NCBI GenBank assembly: GCA_964547295.1
Contig: CAZJMH010000001.1
Coordinates: forward strand, 1-41,857
Source of the DNA: CAYSLZ01 sp964547295
Lineage (GTDB): Bacteria > Patescibacteriota > Microgenomatia > UBA12405 > JAHJSD01
Direction of reading: 5' to 3'
DNA: 41,857 nt
Shown: piece after piece, positions 6,660-15,700 of the stretch
Numbering within the stretch: the stretch's first letter is position 1
How the letters are laid out: each line of letters starts with the position of its first letter
The notes under the pieces: generated by a model
Seen by the model: the letters and a program-made list of their open reading frames with translations, nothing else
Told to the model about the DNA's origin: nothing
Database searches by the model: none
Translations under genes and position numbers: made by a program

Positions 6660-6669
6660 ATTTAATATA

Positions 6670-8451
6670 ATGACCAGAGAAGAGTTGATTGACAAATTTA
6701 GAAAATTTTTTGAGGACAAAGGCCATGCTTGGATACCGTCAGCGCCGCTGATTCCCGAAGGCGATACTTCAACACTATTTATATCAGCCGGAATTCATCC
6801 CTTGGTGCCTTATTTTATTGGCCAAAAACATCCAATGGGTAACCGGTTGGCTAATGTTCAAGAATGTCTGCGGACAGGAGATATCGAAGAAGTAGGCGAT
6901 ACTTATCACCATACTTGGTTTGAAATGCTTGGCAATTGGTCTTTAGGTAGTTATTTTAAGGAGGAATCAATTAAATGGTCTTGGGAATTTTTAACCGAAG
7001 TTTTGGGAATTGACTCGGAACGTCTGGCAGTAACTATTTTTAAAGGCGATGAAAACGCACCTTTTGATGAACAATCAAAGCAGGCCTGGATAAGTGTTGG
7101 CTTAGATGAGGAGAAAATTTTTCCAATGGGTAAGGAAGATAATTGGTGGGAGGTCGGCGAGACAGGCCCAGGCGGCCCGGATACGGAAATATTTTATGAC
7201 ACCCAAAAAAAACCATGCAGTTCTGAATGTCAGCCGGGTTGTGACTGCGGCAAATGGATTGAAATTTGGAATAATGTTTTTCCCCAATATGACCGTCAAT
7301 CAGATGGGAGTTATAAAAAACTGGCCCATCCAAATGTTGATACAGGAATGGGATTAGCTCGGATGGTTGGTGTTTTGCAGGGTCATTTTGATGATTATCA
7401 GCTTCAGCCGTTGGCTAAAATAATTGAAAAAATTGAGGAGGTTAGTAATAAAAAATATGGAGAGGACAAAGAAAGAGATAAATTTATAAGAATAATCGCC
7501 GACCATTTGCGGGCGGCGGTTTTTGTTTTGGGAGAAGAGATTGTTCCAGCTAATAAAAAACAGGGCTATGTTTTGAGGCGGCTGATCCGCCGGTCAGTTC
7601 GTTTTGGTAAATTGGTTGGAATTGAAAGGCCTTTTTGCAAGCAGATTGCCGGTCAAGTTATTTCTGACTATAAAGATGATTACCAAAAACTGGCGGTTAA
7701 CCGTGAATTTATTATCGGAACTGTTGAGGATGAAGAAAGAAAATTTTTTAGAGTTTTAGACCGGGGATTAAAGCTATTAAAGGAGGAATTAGGTCGGGTG
7801 GATGACGGCGGGGAACTTGACGGCAAGACAGTATTTGACCTTTATCAAAGTTATGGTTTTCCTTTGGAGATAACAATTGAAGAGGCTGAAAGGCTGCGGC
7901 CGGAAGTTAAGGTTGATATTGATGGATTTTACCAAGCAATGAAAAATCATAAGCAGAAATCTAAAAAAGGAGCAAAAGGCATATTTTCTGGTGGATTAGC
8001 TGAAAAAAAAGAAGAAACAATAAGACTGCACACCGCTACTCATTTACTTCATCAAGCTCTTAAACAAGTGCTAGGTGACCATATTTATCAGGCCGGGTCA
8101 GCAATAACCACTGAAAAATTACGTTTTGATTTTCCTCACCCGAAAGCCCTTTCCGATGAAGAAATAAATCAAGTTGAGGGTATAATTAATCAGGTAATTG
8201 ATAAGGATTTACCGGTAAAAGTAAAAACAATGTCTTTAGAGGAAGCAAAAAAAAGCAGAGCAGGTTTTATCCCTGGCAAAAATTATCCAAACGAAGTTAA
8301 AGTTTATGAAATTGGTGGTTTTTCAAGGGAGATTTGCGGCGGGCCGCATGTTGAGTCAACTGGGGAATTAGGTAAATTTGAGATTATTAAAGAAGAATCC
8401 TCTGGGGCAGGCAAAAGACGTATTTATGCCAGGCTAACAGCTAACAGCTAA
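6670..8451 (+). CDS. alaS: Alanyl-tRNA synthetase, compact form
   Basis: Charges tRNA-Ala with alanine. The class II core is evident from residue 1 (HTWFEMLGNWSLGSYFK, GPGGPDTEIFYD, NVDTGMGLARM), followed by the helical tRNA-recognition region and an editing domain with the zinc site HTATH (H454, H458) and CGGPH (C556, H560). It is 593 aa against about 870 for the E. coli enzyme. The C-Ala domain is absent, and the beta-barrel domain that normally precedes the editing domain is also missing, since HTATH follows the recognition region after only a short Lys/Gly-rich linker (about 430-450). The last residues, LTANS, and the stop codon are encoded by the start of a heptamer array. Confidence 0.95.
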   Translation: MTREELIDKFRKFFEDKGHAWIPSAPLIPEGDTSTLFISAGIHPLVPYFIGQKHPMGNRLANVQECLRTGDIEEVGDTYHHTWFEMLGNWSLGSYFKEESIKWSWEFLTEVLGIDSERLAVTIFKGDENAPFDEQSKQAWISVGLDEEKIFPMGKEDNWWEVGETGPGGPDTEIFYDTQKKPCSSECQPGCDCGKWIEIWNNVFPQYDRQSDGSYKKLAHPNVDTGMGLARMVGVLQGHFDDYQLQPLAKIIEKIEEVSNKKYGEDKERDKFIRIIADHLRAAVFVLGEEIVPANKKQGYVLRRLIRRSVRFGKLVGIERPFCKQIAGQVISDYKDDYQKLAVNREFIIGTVEDEERKFFRVLDRGLKLLKEELGRVDDGGELDGKTVFDLYQSYGFPLEITIEEAERLRPEVKVDIDGFYQAMKNHKQKSKKGAKGIFSGGLAEKKEETIRLHTATHLLHQALKQVLGDHIYQAGSAITTEKLRFDFPHPKALSDEEINQVEGIINQVIDKDLPVKVKTMSLEEAKKSRAGFIPGKNYPNEVKVYEIGGFSREICGGPHVESTGELGKFEIIKEESSGAGKRRIYARLTANS

Positions 8452-8516
8452 CAGCTAAAAGCTAATAGTCACCATTTACTGATTACCGTTTACTGTTTAC
8501 TAGTTACTATGCTACT
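8433..8516. repeat. Heptamer array C/D (12 units)
   Basis: Twelve consecutive 7-bp words in unbroken phase: GCTAACA three times, GCTAAAA, GCTAATA, GTCACCA, TTTACTG, ATTACCG, TTTACTG, TTTACTA, GTTACTA, TGCTACT. The word changes half way while the period does not. The array supplies the alaS stop codon (8449-8451) and contains part of the promoter of the next gene. The octamer TATTTATG flanks it on both sides (8421-8428 and 8516-8523). Confidence 0.8.
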
Positions 8517-8518
8517 AT
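8510..8518 (+). promoter_or_regulatory. Extended -10 promoter TGCTACTAT, leaderless type
   Basis: TACTAT (8513-8518) with TGC upstream ends 6 nt before ATG 8525. It lies at the end of the heptamer array, so the repeat may have brought or shaped this promoter. Confidence 0.45.
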
Positions 8519-8524
8519 TTATGT

Positions 8525-10630
8525 ATGACTGCTGAAGAAGGGACAAAATGGATAATTTTAATTGAAGAAAAAGAGGCTGTAGTTAGTTTGTTGACTGAGG
8601 CTGGTAACCTTTTAGTCAGTGACCAAAAGGGCTGGGATGGTGAGGACCCAAAAAGTTTAATTGCCAGTTTAGATGCAGGTATTGGCGGTTGTTTAGCCAA
8701 GGAAGAGGGCATTGGACGGCCCCAAAAAACAATTTTTCTTCTGCCTCCTTTTTGGGTCAGTCCTAAAGGTGAAGTTCTTCCCAGCCATAAAGAAAATTTA
8801 AAAATTGTTTGTCAGCAGTTGGATTTAATTCCCGAAGGCTTTTTGGTTGGTGAAGAAGTCTTAGCGAATTTTTATGACGACTTTGTCAGTATTTATTTTG
8901 GTAAAGAATATTTGCGTTTTTCGGTTATTAAAGACAAAAGTGTTCAGGTTCAGGAAGAATTAGAAAATGGGGAAGATATCGATCCCGAAGATGTGAGTGT
9001 TTTTTTAAGACAATTAAACGGCAAGGCAATGCTGCCCAAGAAAATGATTTTTTGGGGACGAATAAAAGAGGGCAATAAAGACCGACTGCTTTCTTACCCT
9101 TGGCAGGAAGAAAAAGTTTTTACTTCTGCTCCGCAATTAAAGATTTTTCTTTGGCCAGAATTTTTTCAGATGGTAGCCAAAGTTATTCAAGGTGAAATTA
9201 AGTTAGAAGTTGTTCAAACCCCGATTAAAAGTGAACAGCCGATTGCGGCAAGTGAAAGTATAGACATGAAAAGTCCAGTTGAAAAAGATGATGAATTTGG
9301 ATTTAGTTCTGATGATGTTGCTGAAACTAGGGGTTGGCAGGATAAAACTCAACCGCAAGTGGAAGAAAAAACAGAAATAACTGCTGAGCCGGAATTGGAC
9401 ACAGGGCCGGAACCAAAACCGAAACCGAAACCGAAACTGAAACTAGGTCTAGAAGTTAAAAAAAGGTTAACTAAAATTAATTTTCTTAACCGTAAAAAGA
9501 CGCTCATTTTGACGGCTTTTCCATTGCTTATTTTAGCCGGCTTTTTTTTAAGTTGGCGGTTTTCAAAAGCAACGATTGAAATTTATGTCACCGGTGAAGA
9601 TTTAAGTGAAGAATTAGAAGTTCAATTAGATCCTCAAGCAGAAGGACTAGATTTAGATAATGGCCTTGTTCCTGTAGAAGAAGTTTCAATTGAAAAGTCA
9701 GCCTCTAAAAGTAACCCTACTAGCGGGGAAAAATTAGTTGGTGAAAAAGCAGTTGGAGAAGTAAAGGTATTTAATCGAACAGCCGAGAAAGCTGTTTTTC
9801 CATCTGGAACTAGACTAGTTGGGCCAGGAGGGTTAGAGTTTGTTTTTGACGATGAGGTTTCAGTTGCTTCTAAAACAGCTGATTTGTCAACTGGTGTTGA
9901 CCGTTGGGGTGAAGCAACGGCGTCAATCACGGCTGCTGATATTGGTCCAGAATATAATTTGGCAGCCGACAGTTTATTTACTATTGAAAATAACCCAGAA
10001 GATGATTATTTAGCTAGAAATAGTCAGGCTTTAACAGGGGGAACCAGCCGCCAAATTAGAGCAGTTTCAGAAGATGATCAGGTTAGTTTAAGAAATGATT
10101 TGTCAGAAGAATTAATTTTTCAAGCTGAAGAAGAATTAAAATCAAAGCTGTCTGATAGTCAAATTGTTAAAGGTAGTTTTTCAACACAAGTAATAGAAGA
10201 GTCTTTTTCAGCAGAGGTGGGTGACGAAGTTGAAAGTATAAGTTTAGAATTAACTGCTAAAGTAACTGCTTTAAGAATAAGCCAAGAGCAGCTAATTGCC
10301 ATAGCTGAACAGGTTTTAGGCAAAACTGTCGATTCTAATTTGGAAATTAAAGACGGTAGTTTAAGGGCAAAACTTGATGTTAATGAGGAGAGCGAAGAAA
10401 ATCTTATTTCAGGAAAATTAACCTTGCTAGGAAAAGCTTATCCAAGGATTGATGAGCAAGATTTAAGTCGTCAATTAGCAGCAAAAAGAGAAAAACAAGC
10501 TAAGCAATTAATTCGCAGTCAATATCCTAGAATTTACCGCTATGAAATATCTTATCAGCTTCCAACTTTGAAAATTTTATCTTACTTGCCAAGTCAGCCG
10601 GAAAACATTATTATTGAAATAAAGGAATAA
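8525..10630 (+). CDS. Membrane protein with PilM-like N-domain and baseplate-J-like outer domain
   Basis: A 701-aa protein. Residues 1-230 resemble a degenerate actin-like/PilM-type fold (short beta strands, LDLIPEGFLVGEEVLA), but no ATP-binding motif is clear. An acidic linker and a Lys-Pro repeat (EPKPKPKPK, about 294-304) lead to one membrane segment (about 326-346). The outer part contains a baseplate-J-like region (about 410-490: FPSGTRLVGPGGLEFVFDD, then GPEYNLAAD), a fold seen in phage baseplates and in cell-surface proteins of Patescibacteria, followed by Glu-rich helical repeats. It probably links the cytoplasm to an envelope structure. It precedes the sortase by 2 nt, so the two are co-transcribed. 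The family assignments are by motif recall only. Confidence 0.65.
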   Translation: MTAEEGTKWIILIEEKEAVVSLLTEAGNLLVSDQKGWDGEDPKSLIASLDAGIGGCLAKEEGIGRPQKTIFLLPPFWVSPKGEVLPSHKENLKIVCQQLDLIPEGFLVGEEVLANFYDDFVSIYFGKEYLRFSVIKDKSVQVQEELENGEDIDPEDVSVFLRQLNGKAMLPKKMIFWGRIKEGNKDRLLSYPWQEEKVFTSAPQLKIFLWPEFFQMVAKVIQGEIKLEVVQTPIKSEQPIAASESIDMKSPVEKDDEFGFSSDDVAETRGWQDKTQPQVEEKTEITAEPELDTGPEPKPKPKPKLKLGLEVKKRLTKINFLNRKKTLILTAFPLLILAGFFLSWRFSKATIEIYVTGEDLSEELEVQLDPQAEGLDLDNGLVPVEEVSIEKSASKSNPTSGEKLVGEKAVGEVKVFNRTAEKAVFPSGTRLVGPGGLEFVFDDEVSVASKTADLSTGVDRWGEATASITAADIGPEYNLAADSLFTIENNPEDDYLARNSQALTGGTSRQIRAVSEDDQVSLRNDLSEELIFQAEEELKSKLSDSQIVKGSFSTQVIEESFSAEVGDEVESISLELTAKVTALRISQEQLIAIAEQVLGKTVDSNLEIKDGSLRAKLDVNEESEENLISGKLTLLGKAYPRIDEQDLSRQLAAKREKQAKQLIRSQYPRIYRYEISYQLPTLKILSYLPSQPENIIIEIKE

Positions 10631-10632
10631 AA

Positions 10633-11367
10633 ATGTCTCTTTATGGATACTATAAATCACCAATTAAATATAGTTTTAAAGAAAGTAAGGATAAGACCAG
10701 CCGGCGAAAGGCTCTATCATTAATATTTTCTATTTTGGGGATGGTTTTGGTCGGCAACGCGGTTATTCCCTTAATTAATTTTCAGCTTCAATATTCTAAC
10801 CGATTTAGCGGAAAAATGTTATCTCCTATTTCTAATCATCGAACACAAACACTGGGAGCAATAAGTGCTTCTGCTCAGGAAGAAGATAAAGATTATACTT
10901 TGATTTCGTCTTGGTTTGAAGAACCAGTGAATTTAGCCGCTGATAATAATCCAAATATTACTGATTATCGAATTTCAATTCCTGCTTTAGGGCTTGAAAA
11001 CGCTTGGGTGCAAATTGGCGGCGAGGATTTGAAAAAAAAGCTTATCCATTATCCGGATACTGCCCTGCCGGGCCAATTGGGAAATGCAGTTATTTTTGGC
11101 CATTCGGTTTTGCCCCAATTTTATAATCCGAAAAACTACTTGACTATTTTTTCTACTCTTTATACATTGGAACAGGGTAGCAAAATTAAAATTAATTATG
11201 ATGGAATAATTTATGAGTATTTGGTTGAAAAAATGTTTGAAGTTTCACCAAGCGATGTTTCTGTTCTTGAACAACGTTATGACGGTCGTTACTTGACTTT
11301 AATAACTTGTTCACCTCCTGGAACTTATATAAAAAGATTAATAGTTCGAGCTCGTTTAGTTTATTAG
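10633..11367 (+). CDS. Sortase
   Basis: A 244-aa membrane-anchored transpeptidase. A membrane segment (about 27-48) is followed by a spacer and the sortase barrel with the catalytic triad H157 (in VIFGHSVLP), C226 (in LTLITCSPPG) and R235 (in IKRLIVRAR). Sortases cut surface proteins at an LPxTG-like motif and join them to another amine. The gene lies 2 nt after the baseplate-J-like membrane protein, which lacks an obvious C-terminal sorting motif; the substrate is therefore elsewhere or uses another motif. Class not assigned. Confidence 0.92.
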   Translation: MSLYGYYKSPIKYSFKESKDKTSRRKALSLIFSILGMVLVGNAVIPLINFQLQYSNRFSGKMLSPISNHRTQTLGAISASAQEEDKDYTLISSWFEEPVNLAADNNPNITDYRISIPALGLENAWVQIGGEDLKKKLIHYPDTALPGQLGNAVIFGHSVLPQFYNPKNYLTIFSTLYTLEQGSKIKINYDGIIYEYLVEKMFEVSPSDVSVLEQRYDGRYLTLITCSPPGTYIKRLIVRARLVY

Positions 11368-11396
11368 TTGTAGATAATTTTATTTAGTGGTAGAAT
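11368..11396 (+). promoter_or_regulatory. Promoter TTGTAG-17-TAGAAT (extended -10)
   Basis: TTGTAG (11368-11373) starts directly after the sortase stop; a 17-nt spacer ending in TGG leads to TAGAAT (11391-11396). The predicted leader is about 50 nt and ends in a strong Shine-Dalgarno sequence, AAGGAGGTG (11442-11450). Confidence 0.6.
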
Positions 11397-11454
11397 CCAA
11401 CACCATTAAAGTTAAAATTTAATTATAAATTTATCTTAATTAAGGAGGTGGATG

Positions 11455-11655
11455 ATGTTTAAAAATATAATTGCTCCAATTCAAGCTTGGTTATTATCCC
11501 AAGGCAGGTGTGTTGGCTGTGGAAACCCTCTTGATAAGGGGAAAATAGAAGAAAGAGAAGATGGAACAAAAAAAGTTACTTGTAAGTGCGGCCGAATATT
11601 TATATACGATCCCAAAAAGGATAGTTATCGTCGAGCTCTATTTGAAGAAGTATAA
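11455..11655 (+). CDS. Small zinc-ribbon protein, 66 aa
   Basis: A short soluble protein with CVGC and CKC cysteine groups (four Cys in all), predicted to bind one zinc as a treble-clef or rubredoxin-like ribbon. No family name recognised and no function can be given; similar short ribbons often bind nucleic acid or protein partners. Two adjacent ATGs (11452 and 11455) are possible; the second has the better spacing (6 nt) from GGAGG. It has its own promoter and a perfect Shine-Dalgarno sequence, in contrast to the leaderless neighbours. Confidence 0.7.
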   Translation: MFKNIIAPIQAWLLSQGRCVGCGNPLDKGKIEEREDGTKKVTCKCGRIFIYDPKKDSYRRALFEEV

Positions 11656-11660
11656 ATATA

Positions 11661-11688
11661 GGGAATAGTGATTAGGGGTTAGTTGTGA
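11661..11688. repeat. Heptamer array E (4 units)
   Basis: Four words GGGAATA, GTGATTA, GGGGTTA and GTTGTGA lie between the zinc-ribbon gene and mltG. The last unit includes the GTG and first base of the ATG at the mltG start. TGAAGAA occurs on both sides (11643-11649 and 11689-11695). Confidence 0.6.
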
Positions 11689-12629
11689 TGAAGAAACTTA
11701 TTCTACTTTTTTTCCCCCTACTGGTTTTATCGCTTGTTGGCGGCTTTTTTTATTATCAAATAAATTTGCAGCCAGCTGGAGGAGAGGAGGAAGTCGTTTT
11801 TGTTATTAACCGCGGCGATTCTTCAAGGTCAATTGCACAACGGTTAAAAAAACAGGGATTAATTAAAAATGAATATGTTTTTTTAATTTATCTTCAACTA
11901 ACTAATCAGGCTAAGAAGCTTCAAGCAGGAAGTTTTCGGTTATCAGTTAATGATTCTGTTCCTGAAATTGTCAATCAGCTTCAGTATGGCAGAATTGATG
12001 TTTGGGTAACCTTTATTGAAGGATATCGGCGTGAACAGTATGCCGAGTTATTAAATGAAAAAATGGGTTTATCAATTGAAGAATTTTTAAGTTTAACTGA
12101 AGGCAAAGAAGGACGATTATTTCCTGACTCTTATTTACTGCCTAACGATATTCTAGTTCCTCAGGTAATTAAGAAATTAACAGATAATTTCCAGGAGAAA
12201 TGGTCAGAATTAGATAATCAAACCGGCTTTAGTCAAAATGAGGTTTTAATTTTAGCTTCTTTAGTGGAAAGAGAAGTTAAATTGGACAAAGATCGAAAAA
12301 TTGTTAGTGGAATATTAATTAAACGATTAGAAGATGACTGGCCGCTTCAAGTTGATGCTAGTGTTCAATATGTTAAGGGCGATGCTGACAATTGGTGGCC
12401 CAAAATTAGTGGCAGCGATTTGAGGGACATTGACTCTCCTTACAATACATATTTATATAAAGGTATTCCACCAGCACCAATTTGTAATCCCTCTTTGAGT
12501 TCAATCAAAGCTGTTATAAATTTTCAACCAACTGATTATTGGTATTATCTGTCTGACCAGCAAGGAAATATTCATTACGCTCGAAGTTTGGAAGACCATA
12601 ATGCAAATATTAAAAACTATCTTGAATAA
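11688..12629 (+). CDS. mltG: Endolytic murein transglycosylase MltG (YceG-like)
   Basis: MltG cleaves nascent glycan strands in the membrane and ends peptidoglycan polymerisation. Here it is 313 aa with an N-terminal membrane segment (about 4-24), a LysM-like region with FVINRGDSSRSIAQRL, and the catalytic domain with LASLVEREV (catalytic Glu about residue 194), GILIKRL, LQVDASVQY and the NTYLYKGIPPAPICNPS segment typical of the family. A GTG at 11685 adds one residue; ATG 11688 is preferred. It closes the envelope cluster with the sortase. Its stop codon region overlaps the -35 box of the rpoB promoter. Confidence 0.95.
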   Translation: MKKLILLFFPLLVLSLVGGFFYYQINLQPAGGEEEVVFVINRGDSSRSIAQRLKKQGLIKNEYVFLIYLQLTNQAKKLQAGSFRLSVNDSVPEIVNQLQYGRIDVWVTFIEGYRREQYAELLNEKMGLSIEEFLSLTEGKEGRLFPDSYLLPNDILVPQVIKKLTDNFQEKWSELDNQTGFSQNEVLILASLVEREVKLDKDRKIVSGILIKRLEDDWPLQVDASVQYVKGDADNWWPKISGSDLRDIDSPYNTYLYKGIPPAPICNPSLSSIKAVINFQPTDYWYYLSDQQGNIHYARSLEDHNANIKNYLE

Positions 12630-12649
12630 TAAGTTTATTGTGTTATAAT
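12622..12649 (+). promoter_or_regulatory. rpoBC promoter TTGAAT-16-TATAAT (extended -10)
   Basis: TTGAAT (12622-12627) overlaps the mltG stop codon; a 16-nt spacer ending in TGT leads to a perfect TATAAT (12644-12649). Transcription should start near 12656, leaving a leader of about 57 nt that contains the hairpin at 12661-12690. Confidence 0.7.
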
Positions 12650-12660
12650 AGTTACACTCT

Positions 12661-12693
12661 AAAGGAGACGGACCTAGGTCCGTGTCTTTTTTT
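12661..12693 (+). terminator. Terminator-like attenuator hairpin in the rpoB leader
   Basis: The palindrome ACGGACC-TA-GGTCCGT (12668-12683) is extended outward by AAAGGA pairing with TCTTTT (one G-G mismatch) and ends in a run of seven T (12687-12693). It lies between the promoter and the rpoB ATG, so full termination would silence the operon; it is more likely an attenuator. The 5' arm also hides the only Shine-Dalgarno-like AAAGGAG. A CCTAG in the hairpin can pair instead with CTAGG at 12697-12701. Confidence 0.65.
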
Positions 12694-12712
12694 GGTCTAG
12701 GCAAAAATTTTT

Positions 12713-15700
12713 ATGGCAAAGAAAAGAACTTATCTGGGCAAGAAACCATTTACCCCTCAACCGATTGACTTAACTCAGGTTCAGAAAAAGTCTTGGCAGA
12801 GGTTTATTGATTATCAACTGAATGAAATAATTCAGTCTACTGTTCCAATAGAGGATTATACCGGCAAGAATTGGCGGCTAGAGTTTGGAAAACTAAAATT
12901 AGGTAAACCTTCGGTTACTGCGGAAGAAGCTTTTCGAAAGGACCTTTCTTATTCTGCTCCAGTAGAAATTGAAGCTAAATTAACAAACAAGCGGAAAAAC
13001 AAAACACAAAAGGAAGATGTTTTTTTGCTTAATTTGCCTTTAATGACAGACCGGGGGACATTTATTATCAGCGGAATTGAACGGTGTGTTCTTAATCAGC
13101 TGGTTCGATCGCCGGGTGTTTACTTTATAAGTGAGGAAGATGAACGAACCGGCAAAATACTTTATGAGGCTGAAATTAGGCCTTTACGTGGTTCTTGGCT
13201 TGAGTTTTTAATCAGTCGTCGGGGGATTATTTATGCCCGAATTGACCGGAGAAGAAAGTTTCCAGCGACAGTTATTTTTAGGTCCTTGGGAATAGAAACA
13301 AACCGTGATTTAATTGATACTTTTGGTAAATTTATTCAACCGACAATTGAACAAGACCCAACTGAAAATCAAGATCAAGCTTTGCTTGAGTTTTATCAAA
13401 AAATTAGGCCGGGAGAACCAGCAGTTTTAGAAACTGCCCGTAATAATTTCCGTCAGCGCTTTTTTGAGCTTCGAACCTATGAATTAGGCCAGGTCGGCAG
13501 GTATAAAATTAATAAGCGCTTAGGTTTATCTTTTGATGATGAGAAAAAAGAAAACTGGGTTTTAAAAAAAGAAGATCTAGTATCGACAGTGAAATATTTA
13601 ATTTCTCTTCAAAAAGGAAAAGCAGAAAAGGTTGATGATATTGACCATTTGGCTAACCGAAGAATTCGTCAAGTTGGCGAAATTGTTACCCAAGTGGCTT
13701 TGCGGTCAGCGACAATGAGATTTGAACGAATGGTCAAAGAAAGAATGAGCATGGCCAGTCCAAACAAAGAAGGAACAACTCCAACACGGTTAGTTTCTTC
13801 ACAAGTTTTTACTAATGCCATAAATTCATTTTTTAGAACCAGCCAGTTATCTTCAATTTTAGAACAAACTAACCCCTTATCAGAATTAGATTTGCTGAGA
13901 AGGGTAACTGTTCTTGGCCCTGGTGGTTTAAGCAGGGAACGGGCTTCATTTTCAATTCGAGATATTCATGATTCCCAATACGGCCGCATTTGTCCAATTC
14001 GGTCTCCTGAAGGAATGAACATTGGTTTGGTTACTTATTTGGCTTTATTTGCCCAAGTCAATAAATACGGTTTTTTAGAGGCGCCTTATCGTAAAGTTAA
14101 AAAGATAAAGTCTGGCGGAAAAACCAAAATGAAAGTAACTGACGAAGTAGTTTATTTGCCGGCTGATGATGAAGAAAATTATTATATTACTAACGAGGGA
14201 GTTGAAATTAATGGTGACGGTTTTATTACTCAAGACTGGGTTCCGGTTAGGCATCAAGGAGAGTTTTTTGAATCTCAGGTGGAAAACGTCCAATTAATTG
14301 ATTATGTTTCTCAACAAGTCTTGGGTATTGCCGCTGCTTTAATTCCTTTTGTTTCTCATGATGAGCCTCAGCGGGCTTTAATGGGAGCTCACATGTTGTG
14401 TCAGGGGACACCTTTGGTTAAAACAGATTCACCGGTGATTGGGACTGGATTAGAACCTATTGTTGCTCGGGCAATGGGATGGGTTAAAGAGGCCGAAGAA
14501 TCGGGAACAGTTGAACAGGTAGATGGAGATAAAGTAGTTGTTAAACCAAAAGGTAAAAAAAGTTCGAAAACTTATCCAGTAACCAAGTTTAAACGGACAA
14601 GCCCCTATGGAACTTGTTTCAGTCAACGGCCAGTAGTTGAACCGGGCGATAAAATTAAAAAGGGACAATTAATAATTGATGGGCCTGGGTGTCATCAAGG
14701 CGAGTTTGCTCCGGGCAAGAACTTACTTATTGCCTATGCTCCTTTTGAAGGTTTGGTTTATGAAGATGCGATTGCAATTTCTGACCGTTTGCTTGAAGAT
14801 GACACTTTTACTTCGATTCAGATTGAGGAATATGAAGCTGAAGTTGTTGATACCAAACTTGGTCCGGAAGAGGTTACCCGGGATATTCCCAACGTGGCTG
14901 AATCTGATCTAGCTAATTTAACAGAAGATGGAATTGTTGTTGTTGGTGCAAATGTTAAATCTCATGATATTTTAGTTGGTAAAGTTGAGCCAAAGGGTGA
15001 AAAAGAATTAAGTGCAGAAGAACGGTTATTAAGAGCAATTTTTGGGGAAAAAGCAAAAGATGTTAAAGATACCAGTTTGCGTGTTCCTCATGGAGAAAGT
15101 GGAACGGTTATTGATGTTAATATTTTAGATAGAGACGAGGGCGATGAGTTAAATCCGGGAATAAACAAAATTGTAAAGGTTTCTGTTGCTCAACAGCGAA
15201 AAATAAAAGTAGGCGACAAATTAGCTGGACGTCATGGAAATAAAGGCGTGATTTCCAAAATAGTTCCGCGACAGGACATGCCTTATTTAGAAGATGGGAC
15301 GCCAGTAGATATTATTATTTCACCTTTGTCAGTTATTTCCCGAATGAATCTTGGTCAAATAATGGAAACTCACTTGGGTTGGGCAGCGAAAAAATTAGAT
15401 AAAAAATTGGCTTTGCCTGTTTTTGGCAATTTGTCTGAAAAAGAAATGATCGAAATGTTGAAAAAAGCTGATTTGCCGATTTCGGGCAAGGCCCGTTTAT
15501 TTAACGGGAAAACCGGCCAACCTTATGACCAAAAAGCAGTCGTTGGAGTTGCTTATATTATGAAGTTGATTCATATGGTTCAAGACAAGGTTCATGCCCG
15601 ATCTACCGGTCCTTACTCTTTAGTCACCCAGCAACCGCTTGGAGGTAAGGCGAGGATGGGCGGTCAGCGTTTAGGTGAAATGGAAGTTTGGGCCCTGGAA

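Noticed and set aside
9409..9450. CCGAAA hexamer repeat in the 701-aa protein gene
   Set aside because: It encodes a Lys-Pro spacer before the membrane segment, a common kind of coding microsatellite; the period is 6, not 7.
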